Source of the DNA: Nocardioidaceae bacterium
GTDB lineage: Bacteria; Actinomycetota; Actinomycetes; Propionibacteriales; Nocardioidaceae
Reading direction: 5' to 3'
Assembly: GCA_017744365.1 (NCBI GenBank)
Contig: JAGIBL010000001.1
Span: 1,113,416 to 1,177,415 of the forward strand
DNA length: 64,000 bases
Below the pieces are notes generated by a model. The model made no database searches and had not been told where the DNA came from. It saw only the letters and a program-made list of their open reading frames with translations. Made by a program: the position numbers and the translations under genes. Shown here piece by piece: positions 1 through 10,900 of this stretch; the first letter of the stretch is position 1, and each line of letters begins with the position of its first letter.

Positions 1-987
1 GCGCCAGGTGAAGGCGTCGTCGACGGCCACCCTCACCGCGGCGGCCTGCTCCTCGGGCACCAGCACGATCGCCGCGCCGCCGAACCCGCCGCCGGTCATC
101 CGGGCGCCCAGTGCGCCGTGCTCCAGCGCGACGTCGACGACGGTGTCCAGCTCGGGGCAGGAGACCTCGAAGTCGTCGCGCAGCGAGGCGTGCGAGGCGG
201 TCATCAGCGTGCCTGCGGACTTCCAGTCCCGGTCGCGGACCGCGTCGGCGAAGGCGTCCACCCGGGCCTGCTCGGAGACCACGTGGCGGGCCCGGCCGGC
301 CAGCTCGCCGGGAAGGCCGTCGAGGGACGTGGCGTGCGCGAGGTGCTCCACGCCGAGCAGCGCGGCGGCCCGCTCGCACTCCTCCCGCCGGTCCCGGTAC
401 CCGCCCTCGGCATGGTCGTGGGCGACGCGGGTGTCGACGACGAGCAGGGAGAGCCCGTCCTCCTCGGGGTGCCAGGGCACCCGGGTCAGCGAAGCGGTGG
501 CGAAGTCGAGCAGGAGCGCCTGGCCGGCCCGCGCGAACATCGCCGTGGTCTGGTCGAGACCGCCGGTCGGGGCGCCGACGTACGAGGTCTCCGCCCGGAC
601 GCAGGCCGCGGCCAGCTCCGCCGAGGAGCGCCCGAGCTCGAGCAGCGCGTCGACGGCGACCGCGGTGGCGCACTCCAGCGCGGCCGAGCTGGACAGGCCG
701 GCCCCGATCGGGACGTCCGAGGACACCTCGAGCGTCAGCGCCACGTCCACGTCCAGCGCCCACAGCACCCCCGCGACGTACGACGCCCAGCCCTCGGCGC
801 GCTCGACCGGGAGCCCGGACCAGGAAAGCCCGCCACTGGTGATGTTCAGCTGCCCGTCGTCCGAGGGCGCCACCGAGACCCGGGTCCGCTGGGTGAGCGC
901 GATCGGCAGGCACCGGCCGCCGTTGTAGTCCAGGTGCTCGCCGATGAGGTTCACCCGGCCCGGGGCGCTGCCGGTCAGGTTCGTCAC
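1..987 (-). CDS. galK: galactokinase, 3' end beyond the left edge
   Basis: Phosphorylates galactose to galactose-1-phosphate with ATP in the Leloir pathway (cytoplasmic). The first residues contain the galactokinase signature PGRVNLIGEHLDYNGG, the centre has the GHMP-kinase ATP loop IGAGLSSSAALE, and near the window edge is the C-terminal TGGGFGGAAI motif, so all three family motifs are present. 329 residues are visible and roughly 50 should lie outside. The start is taken as GTG at 987, because the nearest upstream ATG opens only three codons before a stop. The gene is divergent from guaB1 with 28 bases between them. A weak -10-like CAGGAT lies 6 bases before the GTG. Confidence 0.93.
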   Translation of the reverse strand, partial: MTNLTGSAPGRVNLIGEHLDYNGGRCLPIALTQRTRVSVAPSDDGQLNITSGGLSWSGLPVERAEGWASYVAGVLWALDVDVALTLEVSSDVPIGAGLSSSAALECATAVAVDALLELGRSSAELAAACVRAETSYVGAPTGGLDQTTAMFARAGQALLLDFATASLTRVPWHPEEDGLSLLVVDTRVAHDHAEGGYRDRREECERAAALLGVEHLAHATSLDGLPGELAGRARHVVSEQARVDAFADAVRDRDWKSAGTLMTASHASLRDDFEVSCPELDTVVDVALEHGALGARMTGGGFGGAAIVLVPEEQAAAVRVAVDDAFTWR

Positions 988-1003
988 GCGCCCATCCTGC
1001 CGG

Positions 1004-3021
<2,018 letters not shown>

Positions 3022-3038
3022 GACGGATTCGGATCGGG

Positions 3039-3065
3039 GTTTGGAACGAGGGCCGGGACGGGTAG
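3039..3065 (+). promoter_or_regulatory. possible SigB/SigF-type promoter of the sigma gene
   Basis: GTTT at 3039-3042 and GGGTAG at 3060-3065 resemble the GTTT and GGGTAT boxes recognised by actinobacterial SigF/SigB-type sigma factors. The 17-base spacer is a little longer than usual. If real it would let the downstream sigma factor activate itself. Confidence 0.3.
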
Positions 3066-3131
3066 ACCTGGACTGGGTCGTCGGTCACAAAGCAGGCCAC
3101 TCTGACCCCTTGGGCAAGGAGCACCGTTCCC

Positions 3132-3983
3132 ATGCTCGCCACGTCCAGCACTGCAGAACCCACCCATCCGCTCGTTCCGACCGAGTACGACGACAGCACC
3201 CGCAGCGCACTCACCCAGGAGCTCTTCGAGCGGCTCAAGACCTGTCGCGGCAAGCAGGCCCGCGCCGCGCTGGTCGAGGAGATCACCACCATCAACCTGC
3301 AGGTCGCCGATGCCCTCGCGCAGCGGTACGCGGCCCGCGGGCTCCCGCTCGACGACCTGGTCCAGGAGGCCAGGCTCGCCCTGGTGCGGGTGGTGGAGAG
3401 CTTCAAGCCCGACCTCGGGCACGACTTCCTGTCCTACGCGGTGCCGTCCATCCTCGGCTCGTTGCGCAAGCAGTTCCGCGACACCGGGTGGTCGGTGCGG
3501 CCGCCGCGCCGGGTCCAGGAGGCCCAGCAGGCGATCAACCGGGTCCGCCCGGACCTGCTCCAGGACCTCGGTCGCGAGCCCACGGTCGCCGAGCTCGCCG
3601 CGCGCACCGGTCTCGACGAGGAGACCACGGTGGAGGCGCTCTCCGCCGACGGCTGCTACGCCCCGACCTCGCTCGACGCGCCCGTGGTCGCGTCCGCCGA
3701 GGCCGGCGACCCCCGGGTCCGCTCGCTGGGCGCCACCCTGGGCTGCGACGACGCCGAGATGGCTCGCAGCGAGATCAGGGTCGCCCTGCGCCCGCTGCTG
3801 CGCCGGCTGCCCGCCCGCGACCGCGAGGTGCTCCGGCTGCGCTTCGTCGAGGGCCTCACCCAGCGTGAGGTCGGCGAGGCCATCGGGGTGACCCAGATGC
3901 AGGTCTCCCGGATCCTCGCGCGCATCTTCGCGACGCTGCGCACCGAGCTCGGCGACGTGCCGGCCCGGGAGCTCGCGGCATGA
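3132..3983 (+). CDS. SigB/SigF/SigG-family RNA polymerase sigma factor
   Basis: A 283-residue group 3 sigma factor that directs RNA polymerase to stress-type promoters. Region 2 is at about residues 45-115 (LDDLVQEARLAL, then FLSYAVPSILGSLRKQFRD, and the DNA-reading WSVRPPRR). Region 3 is at about 120-170. Region 4 ends in a helix-turn-helix, LTQREVGEAIGVTQMQVSRIL, at about 245-265. An AAGGAG ribosome site lies 10 bases before the ATG. No anti-sigma factor or anti-anti-sigma gene adjoins it, unlike many relatives, so its partner-switching control must be encoded elsewhere. Confidence 0.9.
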   Translation: MLATSSTAEPTHPLVPTEYDDSTRSALTQELFERLKTCRGKQARAALVEEITTINLQVADALAQRYAARGLPLDDLVQEARLALVRVVESFKPDLGHDFLSYAVPSILGSLRKQFRDTGWSVRPPRRVQEAQQAINRVRPDLLQDLGREPTVAELAARTGLDEETTVEALSADGCYAPTSLDAPVVASAEAGDPRVRSLGATLGCDDAEMARSEIRVALRPLLRRLPARDREVLRLRFVEGLTQREVGEAIGVTQMQVSRILARIFATLRTELGDVPARELAA

Positions 3984-3992
3984 GCACCTGCA

Positions 3993-4199
3993 TCAGAGGG
4001 CCACGAGCCGGTCCTCCACGTCCAGGCTGACCAGGCTCAGCGACCAGGCCACCGCCACCGCCTGCTCCACCCGTTCGCGCCCCCAGGACCCGTCCTGCAG
4101 CTCCACGCAGAGCTGCTGGACGGTCCGGGGGCCGCGTTCGCGCAGCAGATCGACGACGGACCGTACGTCCGAGGTGACGTCCTGGTCGAGCCCGTTCAT
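3993..4199 (-). CDS. small hypothetical protein, winged-helix-like
   Basis: A 68-residue protein I do not recognise. DVRSVVDLLRERGPRTVQQLC followed by a second helix pair looks like the recognition part of a winged helix, the sort that binds DNA or a partner protein; this is inference from helix pattern only. An upstream in-frame ATG at 4232 would give 79 residues. It is convergent with the sigma gene (9 bases apart) and divergent from the GAF-ANTAR gene. Confidence 0.5.
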   Translation of the reverse strand: MNGLDQDVTSDVRSVVDLLRERGPRTVQQLCVELQDGSWGRERVEQAVAVAWSLSLVSLDVEDRLVAL

Positions 4200-4252
4200 G
4201 ACCGGCCCGTACCCCTGTCGCGGCCCAGGCATGACGTCTCAGCACCAAGTAC

Positions 4253-4258
4253 TAGGCT
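4253..4258 (+). promoter_or_regulatory. -10 element upstream of the GAF-ANTAR gene
   Basis: TAGGCT matches the -10 pattern used before many genes in this window. Initiation near 4265 would give a leader of about 50 bases ahead of the GTG at 4317. Confidence 0.4.
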
Positions 4259-4316
4259 CAACCTGTGCGCCGAGCCCTCCTGGCACACGTCCCAACCCCG
4301 AGAACGAGGACACCAC

Positions 4317-5012
4317 GTGACGATCCCTGCCGAGTCGGCGGCGGAGGAGTTCGCCAAGCTCGCCATCGCCCTGCACGACGAGCCTTCGGTCGAGGAGACC
4401 GTCGACATGCTGCTCGAGTTCGCCCTCAAGGCGATCGGCGCGGACCATGCCGGCGTGATCCTGCTGCACGGCAAGCAGCGCCTGGAGACCGCCGCGGCCA
4501 CCGACCCCGTAGTCGCGAAGATCGACGCCATCCAGATGGAGGTCGGCGAGGGCCCGGACCTCTCGGTGATCGAGGACCGGCTCGCGCTGACGGTCTCCGA
4601 CACGCATGCCGACGAGCGGTGGCCGCTGTGGGCGGCCCAGGTCTCCGCGGCCGGGATCCGCAGCCTGCTCTCGGTGCGGATGTACACGACCGGCGAGACG
4701 GTCGGCACCCTCAACCTGTACTCGACCAAGCCGGATGCCTTCGACCTCGACGACCAGGCGGTGGCGCACGTGCTCGCCCGGCACGCGGCGGTGGCGCTCG
4801 CCTCGGCCCGCAAGGTCGAGAACCTGTGGCAGGCCGTGGACGCGCGCAAGCGGATCGGGCAGGCCCAGGGAATCCTCATGGAGCGGTTCGACCTGACCGC
4901 CGAGCAGGCCTTCGCGGTCCTGCTGCGCTACTCGCAGGACAACAACGTCAAGCTGCGCGCGGTCGCCGACCAGCTCGTCGAGACCCGGGACCTGCCCGTG
5001 CGCCAGCCCTAG
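4317..5012 (+). CDS. GAF and ANTAR domain transcription antiterminator
   Basis: A GAF sensor domain spans about residues 20-155 and an ANTAR RNA-binding domain about 162-220 (ARKRIGQAQGILMERFDLTAEQAF, then LLRYSQDNN). Proteins with this order bind paired hairpins in nascent RNA and stop premature termination. The GAF ligand is unknown. The GTG start follows a weak GAGGA site. The stop codon shares a CTAG with the stop of wrbA on the opposite strand, giving a 4-base tail-to-tail overlap. Confidence 0.88.
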   Translation: MTIPAESAAEEFAKLAIALHDEPSVEETVDMLLEFALKAIGADHAGVILLHGKQRLETAAATDPVVAKIDAIQMEVGEGPDLSVIEDRLALTVSDTHADERWPLWAAQVSAAGIRSLLSVRMYTTGETVGTLNLYSTKPDAFDLDDQAVAHVLARHAAVALASARKVENLWQAVDARKRIGQAQGILMERFDLTAEQAFAVLLRYSQDNNVKLRAVADQLVETRDLPVRQP

Positions 5013-5614
5013 GCGGCCCGGGAAAGCTTCCCGGCCACGCCCAGCACCCGCTCGGTGAGGTGGTCCAGGGCCTGCAGCTGCGGCTCGCCCAGCGGCTCGT
5101 CGCTGTCCGGGCCGGAGACGTGCGAGACGCCGTACGGGTTGCCCTCGGTGAACTTCACCTGGTCGGTGTAGCCCGGCGGCACCAGGATCCCGCCGAAGTG
5201 GCAGATCGTGTTGAACAGCGTCAGCAGGGTGGTCTCCTGCCCGCCGTGCGCGGTCGAGCTCGCGGTGAAGGCGCCGTAGGCCTTGTCGGCCAGCAGGCCC
5301 TGCTGCCACTGCGGTCCGAGCGAGTCCAGGAACGCCTTGAGCTGGCTGGCCACGTTGCCGTAGCGGGTGGGCGTGCCGACGAGCACCGCGTCGGCCCAGA
5401 CGATGTCGTCCGCGGTCGCGGTGGGTTCGCCGGCCACCTCCTCGACGTGCCGCTGCCAGCGCGGGTTGCTGGTCACGGGCTCCCGGGGCGCGTTCTCGAC
5501 CACGCGGCGCAGGCGTACCTCGGCGCCGGCCTTCTCGCCGGCCTGCGCGCAGCGTCGGGCCATCGCATCGAGGGTGCCGGTGGCGGAGTAGTAGATGACG
5601 GCCAGGTTGGTCAT
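5009..5614 (-). CDS. wrbA: NAD(P)H:quinone oxidoreductase, WrbA flavodoxin family
   Basis: A 201-residue flavodoxin-fold enzyme that reduces quinones by two electrons using FMN. The N-terminal YYSATGTLDAMA phosphate loop binds FMN, and GTPTRYGNVASQLKAFLDS and SSTAHGGQETT are the WrbA hallmark loops. An excellent GGAGGAG ribosome site precedes the ATG. It is divergent from the small DUF1059-like gene. It likely protects against quinone redox cycling. Confidence 0.92.
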   Translation of the reverse strand: MTNLAVIYYSATGTLDAMARRCAQAGEKAGAEVRLRRVVENAPREPVTSNPRWQRHVEEVAGEPTATADDIVWADAVLVGTPTRYGNVASQLKAFLDSLGPQWQQGLLADKAYGAFTASSTAHGGQETTLLTLFNTICHFGGILVPPGYTDQVKFTEGNPYGVSHVSGPDSDEPLGEPQLQALDHLTERVLGVAGKLSRAA

Positions 5615-5666
5615 GGCTCTCCTCCCGAGGGGGCTTGCTTTCCGCGTACGCCGGGGCCGTACCCGT

Positions 5667-5672
5667 TAGCCT
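5667..5672 (+). promoter_or_regulatory. -10 element of the DUF1059-like gene
   Basis: TAGCCT ends 7 bases before the ATG at 5680. The intervening GAGGGAC could also act as a ribosome site if a few extra bases are transcribed. Confidence 0.45.
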
Positions 5673-5679
5673 GAGGGAC

Positions 5680-5826
5680 ATGAAGACCCGTCTGAACTGC
5701 CCGTGCGGCGAGTACATCGTCGGGACCGACGAGGACGACCTGGTCGCGAAGGTCCAGGCTCACCTGGCCGCCGAGCACCCGGGCCGGGAGTACGACCGGG
5801 AGTCGATCCTGTTCATGGCCAGCTGA
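5680..5826 (+). CDS. small DUF1059-like protein
   Basis: A 48-residue protein with a Cys-Pro-Cys near the N-terminus (LNCPCGEYIVG), a helix with VQAHLAAEHPGRE, and a short tail. This matches the compact DUF1059 pattern of small proteins with a cysteine turn and an AEH...H helix. The function is unknown; the cysteines and histidine could bind a metal. The ATG lies 7 bases after a TAGCCT -10 box. It ends 6 bases before the end of the SDR gene on the other strand. Confidence 0.75.
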   Translation: MKTRLNCPCGEYIVGTDEDDLVAKVQAHLAAEHPGREYDRESILFMAS

Positions 5827-5832
5827 GGGCGC

Positions 5833-6714
5833 TCAGCCCTCCTCGTCGGGCACCGCGTTGCGCGCGCTCGTCGAGCGGCCGAGGCGGCGGACCTCCTCGT
5901 CCATGAGCGGCAGGATCCGCGGTACCTCCTTGAGGGTGGCCCGGTCCCCGGCGGGGGAGTTGAGCACCGCGCGGCTCTTCGCGATCGCGCCCACCCAGCC
6001 GGGCACGTAGATCCGGCGCTTGCGCTTCTCGATCCCGGTCACGAACGCGTCCACGCACTCCTGCACCGAGGTGGTCTTGCTGAGCGGGTAGGGCAGCGAG
6101 GCGAGCAGCTCGTTGAACGCCTTCAGGTCCGCCTTCGCGTCCTGGACCAGCGGGGTGTCGATCCAGGACATGTGCGCGGAGCCGACCGCGACCCCCTGGT
6201 GCGCGACCTCGAGGCGCAGCGCGTTCGCGAAGTGCTCGACGCCGGCCTTGCTCGCGTTGTAGGCCGCCAGCCCCGGCGCCGCCGCGAACGCCGCCAGCGA
6301 GGAGACGACCAGCGCGTAGCCCTTGCGCTCGATCAGCGCCGGCAGGGTGGCCCGCACGGTGTGGAAGACGCCGTTGACGTTGATGTCGATGAGCCGGTGG
6401 AAGGCGGCCGGGTCCACCTGCAGCACCGATCCGTACGTCGCGATCCCGGCGTTGGCCACGGTGACGTCGATGCCGCCGAAGGCCTCGATCCCCGCGGCGG
6501 CGGCCCGTTCCATCGAGTCCAGGTCGGTCACGTCGGCGACCTGGGCCAGCGCGGTGTCCGGCCCGAGGCGCCCGGCCAGCTCGTGCAGCGGTGCCTCGTC
6601 GACGTCGGTGAGCACCAGCTTGGCGCCCCTGGCCGCCAGGGCCTCGGCGGTGCCGGCGCCGATGCCGCGGGCCGCTCCGGTGATGAGCACGACCTTGTTC
6701 TCGACGCCGGCCAT
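5833..6714 (-). CDS. short-chain dehydrogenase/reductase
   Basis: A 293-residue classical SDR. The cofactor loop TGAARGIG is at 12-19, NAG at 88-90, the catalytic serine at 139 and YNASK with Tyr152/Lys156. Asp39 after the second strand suggests an NAD preference. The C-terminal 40 residues extend past the usual SDR core and are charged. The ATG is preceded by AGGAGG, and a TACTGT -10 box on the reverse strand (6744-6749) fits a leader of about 22 bases. The substrate is unknown. Confidence 0.88.
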   Translation of the reverse strand: MAGVENKVVLITGAARGIGAGTAEALAARGAKLVLTDVDEAPLHELAGRLGPDTALAQVADVTDLDSMERAAAAGIEAFGGIDVTVANAGIATYGSVLQVDPAAFHRLIDINVNGVFHTVRATLPALIERKGYALVVSSLAAFAAAPGLAAYNASKAGVEHFANALRLEVAHQGVAVGSAHMSWIDTPLVQDAKADLKAFNELLASLPYPLSKTTSVQECVDAFVTGIEKRKRRIYVPGWVGAIAKSRAVLNSPAGDRATLKEVPRILPLMDEEVRRLGRSTSARNAVPDEEG

Positions 6715-6927
6715 GACGACCTCCTGGGAGTGTGGCTGGCAGCACAGTAGCCCTGTGACGTCGCTCTCGGCCCAGGCGGAGAGGGCCGGTGAGCCGGTGA
6801 CGCCCGTCACGCCCGGATTTGTCCGGAGCCGCTCGGCATGGCCCACTGGAAGCCGAGTGCTTGCAAATGCAAGCGCCCGCTGCGTGTCCCGGCACCGGGC
6901 GCGCCGGGGCTCGGAGGGCCCTTGCTC

Positions 6928-7497
6928 ATGCTGCATCGAATCCGCTCGCTCGGTCCGGTCGCCGGCCGGACCCTGCTCACCGGCGTGCTGGCCACCGTGG
7001 TGGCGCTGCCCGGCTCGGCCGCCCCCGCCGCGGCGGCCGAGCCCGCGCCGCTCCCGTCGTACGACGTGGTGGCCGGTGTGCTGCTGCGCCCGCGCCCGCC
7101 GGTCGCCGTGCTGCCGGTCCGCGGCTACCACCTCACCGGCCGATTCGGCGACGTCAGCTACCACTGGAGCACCGTGCACACCGGCCTCGACTTCGCCGCT
7201 GCCAGCGGCACCCCGATCCGCGCGGTGATGGCCGGGGTCGTCGTGGCGACCGGGTACGACGGCCGGTACGGCAACAAGACCGTGCTGCGCCTGGACGACG
7301 GCACCGAGCTCTGGTTCTGCCACCAGTCCGGCGTCGAGGTGCACGCCGGCCAGCGGGTCCGCGCCGGCCGGCTCATCGGGTACGTCGGCAGCACCGGCAA
7401 CGTCACCGGGCCGCACCTGCACCTGGAGGTGCACCCGCACGGGGGAGAGGCGGTCGACCCGGCGCCGTGGCTGCGTGCGCACGGGGTGCGCCCGTGA
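6928..7497 (+). CDS. secreted M23 family metallopeptidase (LytM fold)
   Basis: A peptidoglycan endopeptidase acting outside the membrane. Residues 1-37 form a Sec signal peptide (RIRSLG, then a hydrophobic core ending AAPAAAA). The catalytic zinc ligands are His84 and Asp88 in HTGLD and His165 in HLH, with His132 and His163 assisting, so the active site is complete. I chose ATG 6928 because it begins the signal peptide and follows GGAGGG; an upstream GTG/ATG region at 6838 would add an arginine-rich non-signal extension. It ends 29 bases before the next gene. Confidence 0.88.
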   Translation: MLHRIRSLGPVAGRTLLTGVLATVVALPGSAAPAAAAEPAPLPSYDVVAGVLLRPRPPVAVLPVRGYHLTGRFGDVSYHWSTVHTGLDFAAASGTPIRAVMAGVVVATGYDGRYGNKTVLRLDDGTELWFCHQSGVEVHAGQRVRAGRLIGYVGSTGNVTGPHLHLEVHPHGGEAVDPAPWLRAHGVRP

Positions 7498-7514
7498 GCC
7501 GTCCGGGCCCGGGT

Positions 7515-7520
7515 TACCGT
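7515..7520 (+). promoter_or_regulatory. -10 element of the small membrane protein gene
   Basis: TACCGT ends 6 bases before the GTG at 7527 and no ribosome site is present, so a leaderless start is likely. Confidence 0.45.
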
Positions 7521-7526
7521 GTGCGG

Positions 7527-7847
7527 GTGAGCAACCAGTCCCCGATCACGAGCACCGACCGGAGCACCGACCGCCTCGACCTCGCCGTCGGCACCCTCGG
7601 CTCCCTGGTGGCCAACCTCGGCTACCTGCTGATCTTCCACGGCGACCAGCGGATGCTGCTGCTCCTGTTCGCCTCGGCCGTGGTGGGCATGGGCCTGCTG
7701 CTGCACGAGACCAAGGGCGGCATCGGCATGGGCATCCTGTTCGGTGCCGGCCTGGCCATCGCCGCGGCGCTCGCGATCCTCGCGATCGGGCCGGGGTCGA
7801 TCGTGCACGACCCGGACTCGGGGCACACCGCGAAGGTCGCGCACTAG
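7527..7847 (+). CDS. small integral membrane protein
   Basis: A 106-residue protein I cannot name. Hydrophobic segments at about 20-38, 43-60 and 68-92 predict three membrane helices with a short N-terminal Ser/Thr/Asp-rich tail and a histidine-containing C-terminus. GTG 7527 is used because of the -10 box directly upstream; a GTG at 7521 would add only two residues. The gene is followed at once by a strong hairpin terminator. Confidence 0.75.
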   Translation: MSNQSPITSTDRSTDRLDLAVGTLGSLVANLGYLLIFHGDQRMLLLLFASAVVGMGLLLHETKGGIGMGILFGAGLAIAAALAILAIGPGSIVHDPDSGHTAKVAH

Positions 7848-7861
7848 ACGTCGTACGAGAG

Positions 7862-7897
7862 CGAACGGGCCCGCACCGGATGGTGCGGGCCCGTTCG
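7862..7897. terminator. strong bidirectional hairpin terminator
   Basis: A perfect 16-base-pair stem (CGAACGGGCCCGCACC and its complement) closes on a GGAT loop. It lies between two convergent genes ending at 7847 and 7911 and could serve both. There is no long T run, as is common in actinobacteria. Confidence 0.85.
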
Positions 7898-7910
7898 TCT
7901 ACCGAGAGCC

Positions 7911-10900
7911 TCAGCAGACCCCGAAGATGCCACCCAGGAAGTCCGGGTCGGGCAGGTTGTTGATCGCGTAGACCAGGCTCGGGGTCGGGCTGTCGCCACA
8001 GGTGAAGGAGCCGCCGGTGGCGATGTCCGCGGTCGGCGGGATCGCGTCGTAGTGCAGGAAGAAGAACAGGTTGTGGAACGCCAGGAACCCACCCGGCGAC
8101 GGCATGTTCAGGTCGACCTTCGGGTCGGGGAAGATGTCGCCGTCCCCGTCGAAGTAGCGCACCCGCCCGGTCAGGTGGTCACCCTCGCTCGGTGAGCCCG
8201 GACCGTGCGTGTTCGCCGCCGCCCACACCCGGCCGCACGCGACGTCGCAGCCGTCGTCGTGCGAGCTGAACGCCGCCTCGACCGTCTTGAACGAGAGGTT
8301 GTCGATGGCGATGCGCACCCGGTTCTGGCCGAAGTCGGCGCAGTTGCCGGCATTGCTCGTCTCCGGGCAGACCAGCCCGTTGACCACCACCGGCGTGCTC
8401 GGCACGTTGCCCGCCAGGTTCCGCGGGAAGAAGTGCATCGCGAAGTCCGGGTCGAAGACGGTCCGGCCGGTCGCCGTGGCGGGCACGTACGACGGCTTGC
8501 AGATCGGCCCGATGGTGGTGGCCAGGCACACGTCCAGCGAGGCCGGGATGTGCTTGATCGAGGTGTCCAGGTAGGCGTTCCCGATCGACCCGGTCAGGGT
8601 GATCTCGTCGATCGAGCCGTCCCCGGTGGCCAGCCCCGGCGTCACCTGGTAGCTGGCCGTGACACCGCTCTGGCCCTCGGTCGCGACCTCCAGCGGGTTG
8701 ATGTCGATGGTGGCCGGCTGCGGGTCGGAGATCGTCCCGTGCAGGTCGATGTCACCGGTGACCACCTTGTAGTCCAGTGGCGCGTTCGAGATGTCGTAGG
8801 ACAGGTGGATGGGGTCGGCGCCGGTGCCGAACTCGGCGTTGCCGATGCCCAGCAGGTTCGCGACGACGTGCTGCCCGTCGACGAACTCCAGCCGCTGCCG
8901 GGTCGCGTCGACCGCGGCCTTGCTGCCACCCCAGGCCTGGGCGTAGACCCGGCCGATGTGGTCACCGTGCGCGTCGAAGGTCGCGTTGCCGGTGCCCTGC
9001 GGCAGGGTCAGCGTCAGGTGGCTGGGCAGGTGCTCGATCCGGGCCTCGAAGTTCGGCATCCCCGCCGGTGCGGTCAGGCCGCCGCCGCTGGCCTGGATCG
9101 TGGCGATCGCCTCGCCGTGGCTGTCGAAGTCGACCACCGTGCTGCCACCGGCTCCCGGCTTCAGCGAGAAGGTCAGGTGGGCCGGCAGCGAGTCGACGGT
9201 GCCGTCGAAGGTGACCCCGTTGGTGGCGCCCTTGACGGTCAGGAACTGCGCGCCGGCGGTGACCAGGTCGGCCACGACCGGGTCGCCCTGGAAGCTGACC
9301 GAGGTCAGCCCGCCGATGCGCAGGAAGGCGCGGTACAGCGAGGGCGTGTCCTCGTACGACGCCGCCGCACCCGAGATCGCCGGGGCGGCGCTGCCGTCGC
9401 TGGCCAGCAGGGTGATGTCGCCGAGCGGGTTGCTCGCACTCGCGGACATCGCGCCGTTCTGCTGCTTGACGTCGATGGTCTCCTCGGCGGGCAGGTGCTC
9501 GAGCGTCGCCTCCAGCCGCTTGACGCGGGTGAAGAACGGCGTCGGCCGGGTCGCCTTGAGGAAGATCTTGTCGATCCCGGTGCCATGCCCGTCGAAGGTC
9601 ACCTTGCCGTTGGTGATGTCGGCCGAGATGGTCGTCCTGGCCGGCAGGTTGGACAGGTAGCCCTCGACGTGGGTGGTGGAGGTGTCGTCGTCCGCGGTGA
9701 ACGGGAACAATCCCGGTGCGGTCGCGAACTGCAGGTCACCGCCGTACGGCTCGGAGGAGTTGAACGAGGCGGACTTGAAGTCGAGCACCTGCAGCGCCGC
9801 GGTGAACTTCGACGCTGTGGTGCGGTGGTAGCGCGCGAACGGCGTGGTCGCCGGGTCGAGCGCGTCGACGTCGGAGCCCTTGGCGAACCGCGCCTGGATC
9901 CGGTCGATCTTGCCGTCGCCGGCACCGACCGAGGTCTTGTCGCCGGCCTGCTCGAACTCCAGGTGCGTCGGGATGCCCCAGGCGTCCAGCGCGGCCGCGG
10001 TCGCGATGGCGCTGCCGACCTTGTCCTCGTACTTCCCGGTCAGCTTGGCGATCGGTGCCGAGGCGTCGTACGTGACCTTCTCCTGGCCACCGGCGCCGGT
10101 GGTGTGCACCACGTCGATCGAGGAGGGCAGCTGGTCGGCGGTCAGGTCGACCTTCTGCCGCCGGCCCGGCGTGACCACGCCGACCTCGGCGGTCAGCTTG
10201 GACGGCGTGCTCGTGGTGATGAACTCCTGGCGGCTCTGCGCCGCCTTGATCCGTGTGCTGAACGTGGCCGGCACCGGGCTGAAGTTGGCGGCGCCGCGGT
10301 AGATCGTGTCCGGAGCATCCGGGTTGGCGCCGGAGAACATCTCGCCGACCGTGGTCAGCGAGGACGGCGGCGTGTGCGTCTTCAGGTCCAGGCCGAGGTC
10401 GACGCCGGCCGAGGAGATGCCGAGCACGCTGAGCCGGGCCTGCCACTGCTTCGCGGTGCCGGCCGGGGTGCCGTCGGGGCCGAAGCCGACGTAGCTGTTC
10501 GGCGCGGCCGGGTTGATCGCGATCGCCTCGATGCTGACCTTGTTGGCGGCGGGGTAGAAGAGCCCGCGCTGGATCAGCAGCGTGATCCCGTTGAGGGTCA
10601 GGTTCGGCGAGAGCGTGCCGGTGAAGTCGGGGATGCCGTTGCCGTCCACGTCGATGAGGGTCGGCACGCCGGCGAGCGCCTTGGTGTAGCGGACCACCGG
10701 GGGACCGCTGGGCGGGACGTACGTCGTGCGGTAGACGTAGCCGAGGACGTTGATCGAGCACACCAGCGGCGGCAGCGCGTCCACCAGCGGGCCGACGCCC
10801 GGGATGTTCGTGGTGGTGTCGGCGACCGTGGTGACCACCGGGCAGAGGATCTTCTGCAGCAGGTTGGTCGCGGAGCCGCCGAAGGCCTGGCTCAGGCCAC

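Noticed and set aside
4265-5674. Leaderless GTG gene starting at 4265
   Set aside because: A -10 box lies 6 bases upstream, but the frame runs out of phase through the GAF-ANTAR gene and is low-complexity. The box more likely serves the GTG at 4317 with a short leader.
6715-6927. c-di-AMP (ydaO-type) riboswitch before the M23 peptidase
   Set aside because: Such switches often precede cell-wall hydrolases in actinobacteria, but I could not find the conserved core or stems here.
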